A DNA stretch of 64,000 nucleotides from assembly GCF_000235365.1 (NCBI RefSeq), contig NC_016450.1:806001-870000 (forward strand), in the 5' to 3' direction. The first letter of the stretch is position 1, and each line of letters starts with the position of its first letter. The notes beneath the pieces are model-generated. The model had not been told where the DNA came from. It searched no databases and saw only the letters and a list, made by a program, of their open reading frames with translations. The position numbers and the translations under genes were made by a program. This DNA comes from Eremothecium cymbalariae DBVPG#7215. Its lineage: Eukaryota; Ascomycota; Saccharomycetes; Saccharomycetales; Saccharomycetaceae. Shown here in pieces: positions 58,174 to 64,000 of the stretch.

Positions 58174-59444
58174 ATGCCTAACTGGTTTGAAAGAGTGTTC
58201 CTTGCACAAAAACCAGCAGGTTCTCGTATTGCTAATTTGGAGACGAGTTTTGATCCTAATATATCGATAAAGAAAATTCAAAATTATAGGCTGAGTTTGG
58301 GGGAGGTATGCCATTATACGTTTCTAGGGGCGGTACTTTTATTTGTTCTGGTAGTCAATCCGGCTCCGTGGATAGCTAAGTTATTTGTCTATTCGTTATT
58401 CTTTGGGTTGTTTATTATGCCAGCTACAGGACAGTTTTTTTTAATGCGCTTCCGATATTTACTTGGTTGGCTCTTTATTTTACATCAGCGTCATTCGATG
58501 CATCTTACAGGCCGCCTATTACGGTGCGGGTGCTTCCTGCAATTGAGAAGATTCTATATGGAGAGAATTTGAGTGATCTCTTAGCAGCTTCTACTAATGT
58601 GACACTTGATATTATTGCTTGGTTACCGTATGGTATTTTCCATTTTGGAGCGCCATTTGTCGTGGCCGCGATTCTCTTTATGTTTGGTCCGCCTACTATT
58701 CTCAGGGGCTATGCATTTGCGTTTGGTTATATGAATTTGTTGGGTGTGATAGTGCAGAATGTGTTCCCTGCTGCACCTCCGTGGTACAAGAATCTTTATG
58801 GGTTAGCACCGGCTCATTATGGGATGCAGGGTTCTCCTGGCGGCTTAGCCAGGATCGACAAGTACTTTGGAATTGATTTGTATACGTCTGGATTTTCCAA
58901 TTCTGCAGTCATATTTGGGGCGTTCCCCTCGTTACACTCGGGTTGTGCGACTATGGAGGCATTATTTTTGAGCCACGTTTTTCCCAAATTGAGGCCACTG
59001 TTTATATTCTACGTGTGCTGGCTTTGGTGGTCTACCATGTATTTAACTCATCACTACTTTGTGGATTTGGTGGCTGGTTCTATATTGTCATATGTGATCT
59101 TCCAGTACACCAGATATTGTCATTTACCCGTCGTTAGCGCTGATCTGTTCGCAAGGTGGTCGTACTCTGATATCAAGAGATTTAATATACTGCAGAATGA
59201 TCCCTTGTATCAGGATCCAGCCGATGTGGAAAATTTACCCTTGGCTCCACTGGACACTGACCTGGGTAACCTCACGTTTGGAATAAACTCTATTGATGAA
59301 GTTACAACTCCTACACCTTCGATATTTGATGATGTAAGTCCGGGTTCTGTTTCAAGGTCCTCGGCAAACTCCATCGAAGTTCCTGATGATGAACCGTTAA
59401 GAGCTAACTTTTCAAACAAGATGTACAGACAACTTTATGACTAA
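58174..59444 (+). CDS. AUR1: Inositol phosphorylceramide synthase catalytic subunit, frameshifted in this sequence
   Basis: ATG 58174 begins MPNWFERVFLAQKPAGSRIA. The frame runs through two membrane segments and then leaves the family pattern at a run of eight T (58435-58442), ending at 58572. One more T would join it to the overlapping frame that continues to 59444. That frame reads NALPIFTWLALYFTS and then the rest of Aur1: FGAFPSLHSGCA and THHYFVDLVAG are the PAP2-type motifs holding the catalytic histidines and aspartate. Aur1 is an essential Golgi enzyme that transfers phosphoinositol to ceramide. A sequencing or assembly error in the T run is the simplest explanation. The total length (about 424 residues) is near S. 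cerevisiae Aur1 (401). The neighbours RPL14 and MRP17 match YKL004W. Confidence 0.9.
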
Positions 59445-60003
59445 ATTTTATTAATAAGCCGAGATGAATAAATTGAAGGAACGAGAGAAAGATAATAAGT
59501 AACACCATCCCTCCCAATATGAAGCAGAGATCAAAAACAAACATTACAACATGATATATTTAAGATGTTTGTTTTTCCCTTGATTTTGATTTGTTCATCT
59601 CATTTCGACTATTTAGTCATAATAACAAGTACAGCTTTTTTTATGCTGCATCTATCCTTTTTTGTTTTACTCTATTCGTGGATTGTTTTAAAAATTATCT
59701 TTTCCATATAGATCATACCCATTCTCAATTCTGTGGAATTGTATTTTTTAAAAGTGACTGGTAGTATATACAAAAATCGACAATCACTGGCGCATACTCT
59801 AATGTCTATATATACGTACGCGACTATGCATGATAATGGATATATATATATATATATATAATTCAACTAAAAGAACTAATATAATTAATTAATTTCGCCT
59901 TGTTTCTTGTTCTTTTAATTAAACATTGTACTATATTTTGTCTTTTTTATTTGTTTTTATATTCATATTTACATGACTTTATTTTCTATTTGACACTACT
60001 ATC
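59445..60003. other. Intergenic between convergent AUR1 and MRP17
   Basis: AT-rich, with a TA dinucleotide run at about 59840-59861. No gene was recognised; the region should hold two 3' ends. Confidence 0.5.
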
Positions 60004-60399
60004 TTATTCCCAAGATTGTTCGCTGTTAACCGTATCTAAAATGCTACCATAACCATTAGCCCTTTCGATAGAACTAGCAACATCCAAATGTTTCTTATCG
60101 TCAACCTTGATAATAGAGGATCTAATTACACGAGGATCACTTTTTAGTGTTCTCAACACTTCAGACTGTACAGGTGCTGAGGCATCGAACAACATTAGGA
60201 AATGGTAACCTTTAAAATGCCTCTCTTGATCTTTCTTGTATATGTTCGGCAATAACTTGCTGCCCATGGGTATAATCCTTCTTACCACACCTCTGTTATT
60301 AATAATTAACTTCCCAATAGTCGTCGCTAAATCCTTGGCATCTTTATTGGGAACTAGTGGATTTTTGATACGCACAACACTGATTAATTCGTATAACAT
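60004..60399 (-). CDS. MRP17: Mitochondrial ribosomal protein bS6m (Mrp17)
   Basis: The 131-residue protein is the same length as S. cerevisiae Mrp17. It starts [11 protein letters not shown], the first beta strand of the bS6 ferredoxin-like fold. [20 protein letters not shown] and [20 protein letters not shown] correspond to the conserved middle strands and helix. It belongs to the mitoribosomal small subunit. It is divergent with DID4, as in S. cerevisiae (YKL003C-YKL002W). Confidence 0.95.
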   Translation of the reverse strand: MLYELISVVRIKNPLVPNKDAKDLATTIGKLIINNRGVVRRIIPMGSKLLPNIYKKDQERHFKGYHFLMLFDASAPVQSEVLRTLKSDPRVIRSSIIKVDDKKHLDVASSIERANGYGSILDTVNSEQSWE

Positions 60400-60695
60400 A
60401 ATATAAACCTTCTAAACTGTTCTCAGCTTATCCCACCTAAAGCATATATGAGTGAGTGACCTTACGAAACTTGTCCTTTCCTGTTAACTTTTTTATTTAT
60501 ACAAAAGATGATGATAGTTATGATGAGAGAGAGTAAGATCAAAAAATTTCGATTTCGAAAAAAAATCAAATATGCATATATACGAATTTTAATTCTTGAA
60601 CTCCAACAAAAGGCCCATTATAGCATAATCTCCTTTATATTAAGTGATAGGGAAAGCAGTATAAATATTCGATTATTTTCGACATCTATACCCTG

Positions 60696-61478
60696 ATGAA
60701 TTTATTTGAATGGGCCTTTGGGAAGAGTTTAACTCCCCAAGAGCGTTTGAAAAAAGTATGAGCATTTATCAGTTGATGTTGGTTTCAAATAATATATTAA
60801 CTAACTTCTTAAACCGTTTTTTAAATATAGAATCAGACAGCATTAGAAAGAACCCAGAGAGAATTGGAAAGAGAAAAGAGGAAACTTGAAACGCAGGAGA
60901 AAAAGCTGGTCCAAGATATTAGAAAATCCGCGAAAAATGGACAAATTAATGCTGCTAAAATTCAAGCTAAAGATTTGGTTAGAACCAAAAGGTATATTGA
61001 GAAGTTTAATTCGATGAGAACACAATTACAAGCTATATCATTGAGAATTCAAGCTGTGCGGAGTAGTGACCAAATGGCTATCTCTATGAGGGAGGCTACT
61101 GGGCTGCTTGCTGGTATGAACAGATCCATGAACCTACCTCAATTACAACGGATTTCTATGGAATTTGAAAGGCAAAGTGGGCTCATGGACCAGAGGCAGG
61201 AGTTTATGGATGATGCTATTGATGATGCTATGGCTGATGATCTCGATGAAGATGAAGAAGCCGAGCAAATTATTAATAAAGTACTAGATGAGATTGGAGT
61301 TGATTTAAACACAAAACTTGAAAACGTTCCCCAAGGTTTGCTTTCAGACTCTGGTGCCCCAGCGTCTAAAATTGCTATGACAGAGCCAATTAGTACGTCC
61401 GATAATGGATATATGGTTCCATCTACAAACACGGATGATGAATTGCAGGCTAGACTCGCTAATTTGAAAAGGGGTTAA
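60696..61478 (+). CDS. DID4: ESCRT-III subunit Did4/Vps2 (spliced)
   Basis: Exon 1 is 60696-60755 (20 codons, MNLFEWAFGKSLTPQERLKK). The intron 60756-60830 (75 bases) uses an unusual donor GTATGA, a branch AACTAAC at 60799-60805 and acceptor TAG. Exon 2 is 60831-61478, starting NQTALERTQREL. The product has 235 residues (S. cerevisiae Did4, 232), and the intron sits at the same place. The basic helical core (KSAKNGQINAAKIQAKDLVR) and the C-terminal MIT-interacting motif (DDELQARLANLKRG) are present. It polymerises with Vps24 on endosomes to form intralumenal vesicles and recruits Vps4. Confidence 0.95.
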
Positions 61479-61556
61479 TGAAGGTATGAGCTCATCACTA
61501 CATGATATACATACATACTATATCTAACTATATAAATAATTAATCATAAATATCAA

Positions 61557-62267
61557 TCAATGGCATTGAATACCGTTTAAGCCATTTTTATCATTCAAAG
61601 GTCTTAATAAGTTGTGCTTTAGTAAATGTTGATAAATACGGTCTGCAGATTGTTCAACGGATTCTAGATCGGTCTTCAAGTGTACATCCGGAATTTCTGG
61701 GGGTTCGTAAGGGGCAGAAATGCCAGTGAACTGTTTTATGATACCAGCTCTAGCTTTTTCATATAACCCCTTAGGATCCCGTGCTTCAACAACTTCTAAA
61801 GGTGCATCGACAAATACTTCTATGAATGGAATCCCAACTTCATTATGCAAGGCTCGAGCTTTTTCTCTGTCTGCCACATATGGTGATATGAAAGCAGCAA
61901 TCGAGATTGCGCACGACTCAGCAAATAATTTAGAAACCTCTGAGATCCTACGTATATTCTCATTACGATCTGCTTCAGAAAAGCCCAAATCTTTGTTTAA
62001 TCCAAATCGAATGTTGTCGCCATCAAGTCTGTAGGCATTATATCCTTTTTTTAACAGTAATTGCTCCAAGACACATGCTATAGTACTGACATTATTTGAA
62101 ATGTTAGCGAGTTGCTATCAGCGGTAGCTTAGATTCATCTTCAGAGATACATACCTTTTACCAGAAGCACTCAAACCAGTCAACCAAACAGTGCATCCTC
62201 TCTGATTTCTTAATTTCTGACGCTCTTCATAAGTCAAGTTCGGATGCCACGTTATGTTGCCTGTCAT
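61557..62267 (-). CDS. MET14: Adenylylsulfate kinase (spliced)
   Basis: Exon 1 is 62155-62267 (MTGNITWHPNLTYEERQKLR...). The intron 62086-62154 (69 bases) has donor GTATGT, branch-like CGCTAAC near 62109-62103 and acceptor CAG. Exon 2 is 61557-62085. The product has 213 residues (S. cerevisiae Met14, 202). The intron splits the P-loop GLSASGKS (31-38) inside the serine codon. Other signatures are RLDGDNIRFGLNKDLGFSE, FISPYVADR and RDPKGLYEKARAG. The enzyme phosphorylates APS to PAPS in sulfate assimilation. To my knowledge the S. cerevisiae gene has no intron. MET14 beside the centromere matches YKL001C-CEN11. Confidence 0.95.
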
Positions 62268-62442
62268 ATTAGCGTTCTAAGGAATAATTGATAATACAAT
62301 CAAGCACTCATAAATATTCCATTTTAACAGTACCTAAAAGAATAAATAAATTGGATTTTATTAAATATATATATCTTTACGTTGTTAATTGTCATCAACT
62401 ATGGGAAAAGTATCATCTTATTCTATCCACAGTCAACATTTA

Positions 62443-62450
62443 CACGTGAT
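62443..62450 (-). promoter_or_regulatory. Cbf1-type site in the MET14 promoter
   Basis: The minus strand reads ATCACGTG, a perfect RTCACRTG, 176 bases upstream of the MET14 ATG. In S. cerevisiae Cbf1 with Met4/Met28 activates MET14 through such a site. I considered it as a CDEI but found no CDEIII-like element at a fitting distance, so I read it as a promoter element. Confidence 0.65.
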
Positions 62451-63096
62451 ATGATTAAATGCTGACATATCAATACTATCCAGCCAAACGCTTACCAAAT
62501 GATACCTCTAGAACAGGTATTACCAATTATATATAAATATATTAAAGTTCAGTTTTTATGTGTTATGTCTTAATTGCAGCATAATATATATATAATCCTT
62601 ACGTTCTTCAATTATTTTTAATAATTACTTCTAACGAATATATTGTTTATTGAATGCAGAAAATATAGGATTTAACCTTCTGAAATTAACTATTTTTCTT
62701 AATTTTAGTATCTGCTTTGTAATTCATTATTCTAGTGATAAAATGTATTGAAAATACATGCTTGTAGTACACAACTGATATTATTAATTTATTCATAAAC
62801 AAACTTTTTAAGATATTTCAATTTTAATAACCTAAAAAAATAAATTCATATCGAATTATTAGGTATATATATAACATATACGTTATGTACTTATTATACC
62901 CGCCTTCCTTTTCTGAGTTATTCATTTGCAGTTTAATTAGGAATTTTATATCATATTAAAATATATAATTGAAATATAACTAACTAATAGATAAACTGTA
63001 ATTTACTATATATAATTTTAGAGGAGTATTCCTATAATTTATGTTTAAACAATTGGTAAACTTCCGATTTTTAAAAAAATAATTTAATTAAATATA

Positions 63097-63292
63097 TTTT
63101 TATTTTCGGAACATCTAAACATGTATTATATTATATTTGTTATTTTATATCCGTATATTTAATATATAAAGACGAATAGTATTATTATAAAATATATGTT
63201 CAATTAATATAGTAGGTTTATATTTTAGATTAATTTTAAAAAATAAATTAATATTTCTAATATATTTTATATAATTTATATTTTATCACATG
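63097..63292 (-). other. Candidate point centromere (CDEI-CDEII-CDEIII)
   Basis: Read on the minus strand: a CDEI-like Cbf1 site at 63292-63285 (reading CATGTGAT; plus strand ATCACATG), a spacer of 163 bases with about 90 percent A+T (63284-63122), and a CDEIII-like element at 63121-63097. The last reads TGTTTAGATGTTCCGAAAAT and then AAAA, with the essential CCG core. The spacer length is like the 160-odd bases of Kluyveromyces lactis. The position between MET14 and VPS1 is that of S. cerevisiae CEN11. One doubt: the CDEI consensus RTCACRTG matches on the plus strand, while on the CDEIII strand it has one mismatch (ATCATGTG). Confidence 0.7.
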
Positions 63293-63812
63293 ATTATATA
63301 ATTGCTATATAATAGTTAAAAACGCAAGCTGTTGCCAGATAAATCGATTGCTTGTAGCTGAAACACAATCAATAAATATATTATGTTTTATTAGTTTGCC
63401 ATCTTGGGTCTACTTTGTATGTGCCTTGTACCAATATTGTTACTATGTATGCTCTTTGATTTATTTTATTATTTTAATTTATTTAATTATGTTAATTATT
63501 TTATTTTTTTTATGATTTTCTTATTTACCACGAAAATAAATAAACTTTTTGATTGACATTATATGATATAATATACGCATAATATCTTGCTATTTTCACA
63601 GTAGACATGCATAATGTTCGTTTAAAGTCAAGAAAACGATGATGGGGATCAATCAGGATTTATTTGTTAGTTACCATTTTAAGATTAAAGGTTATTGAGA
63701 ACAAATATATATTTATACTCTTTTATCACTAAAGAAAACTAGCTAGATAGATATAGGCCTGTTGACATTAATCTTTTTATTCTGGATGGTAGGCGAAGTT
63801 TATTCAACACTT

Positions 63813-64000
63813 CTAAACAGATGAAACGATTTCACTAGCGTGTTTTAATATTTTTACCATGTTGTGGCATTCTTTTCTTCTCTGGATTGTGATATCATTT
63901 TCTTTGGTTAGATCATCAATGTCTTGGTTCCCATATAACTTTTCCAATAGGATCTTTTGAATATCATTTTTACTCTTGACAATTAGTTTGAGCATGACAG
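63813..64000 (-). CDS. VPS1: Dynamin-like GTPase Vps1, C-terminal end only
   Basis: The window ends inside this gene; 62 residues of its C-terminus are visible, with the stop at 63813. The pattern LLEKLYGN, then [19 protein letters not shown], is that of the GTPase effector domain at the end of dynamins. Vps1 drives vesicle scission at endosomes and Golgi and peroxisome fission. In S. cerevisiae VPS1 (YKR001C) is the first gene right of CEN11 and is transcribed towards the centromere, exactly as here. The assignment from this fragment rests on both pattern and synteny. Confidence 0.75.
   Translation of the reverse strand, partial: VMLKLIVKSKNDIQKILLEKLYGNQDIDDLTKENDITIQRRKECHNMVKILKHASEIVSSV

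Larger units (their letters stand above)
62268..63812. other. AT-rich pericentromeric intergenic region
   Basis: The 1.5 kb between MET14 and VPS1 is the most AT-rich part of the window and contains no gene. Besides the Cbf1 site and the candidate centromere it holds long A/T runs that include possible replication-origin-like matches, none of which I can single out. Confidence 0.6.

Noticed and set aside
62443..62450. CDEI of the centromere
   Set aside because: It is a perfect CDEI-type octamer, but no TTCCGAA-like CDEIII lies at a fitting distance on the same strand. Its distance to MET14 suits a Cbf1 promoter site.
63061..63082. Alternative CDEIII on the plus strand (ACTTCCGATTTTTAAAA)
   Set aside because: It has a CCG core, but there is no CDEI-like site about 160 bases upstream on that strand and it lacks the TTCCGAA match of the element at 63097-63121.

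Overview
The window is nuclear DNA of a budding yeast in the Saccharomycetaceae. Nearly every gene has a recognisable Saccharomyces cerevisiae counterpart. Introns are few and short, lie near 5' ends and mostly use GTATGT and TACTAAC signals. The right end carries what looks like a point centromere. Gene order is that of a lineage without the whole-genome duplication: genes found today on S. cerevisiae chromosomes XI (YKL) and VIII (YHL), or XI and XIII (YMR), alternate along one segment. The roughly 163 bp AT-rich CDEII-like spacer resembles that of Kluyveromyces/Eremothecium-type yeasts (inference); I cannot name the species. No transposon, LTR, CRISPR array, viral gene or toxin gene was seen.

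Layout. 0-9 kb: a flavin monooxygenase-like gene, RPS25 (with an apparent 5'-UTR intron behind Rap1 sites), a POM33/PER33-family membrane protein, THG1 and an unidentified WD40-like gene. 9-13 kb: RPA135 and a tRNA-Lys(CUU). 13-18 kb: two tandem CWP1-type cell-wall genes (the first frameshifted and lacking a GPI tail), YJU2 between two poly-C tracts, and an MBR1/ISF1 homologue. 18-30 kb: NAM7/UPF1, BUD2, SEC14, CTF18. 31-37 kb: a YAP3-like bZIP factor, a 2-oxoglutarate/Fe(II) dioxygenase, CUE2 and MIF2. 37-48 kb: STE20, a 2.1 kb gene-free stretch with hairpins, UFD4 and MRT4. 48-56 kb: SHU1, MRP4, a LAG1/LAC1 ceramide synthase, HSE1, CAP1 and a hidden spliced SFT1. 56-64 kb: RPL14, AUR1 (frameshifted in this sequence), MRP17, DID4, MET14, an AT-rich block with CDEI/CDEII/CDEIII-like elements, and the 3' end of VPS1.

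Most genes are housekeeping and unlinked in function: ribosome and tRNA production (RPS25, RPL14, RPA135, MRT4, THG1, MRP4, MRP17), membrane traffic (SEC14, HSE1, DID4, SFT1, VPS1), sphingolipid synthesis (LAG1/LAC1, AUR1), polarity and signalling (BUD2, STE20, CAP1), RNA quality control (NAM7, CUE2) and chromosome maintenance (CTF18, SHU1, MIF2). I found no convincing novel multi-gene system. The main points for a second look are the hidden SFT1 gene, the candidate centromere, homopolymer frameshifts in AUR1 and the first CWP gene, the RPS25 5'-UTR intron, the MET14 intron that splits the P-loop, and a structured GC-rich block in the RPL14 upstream region.
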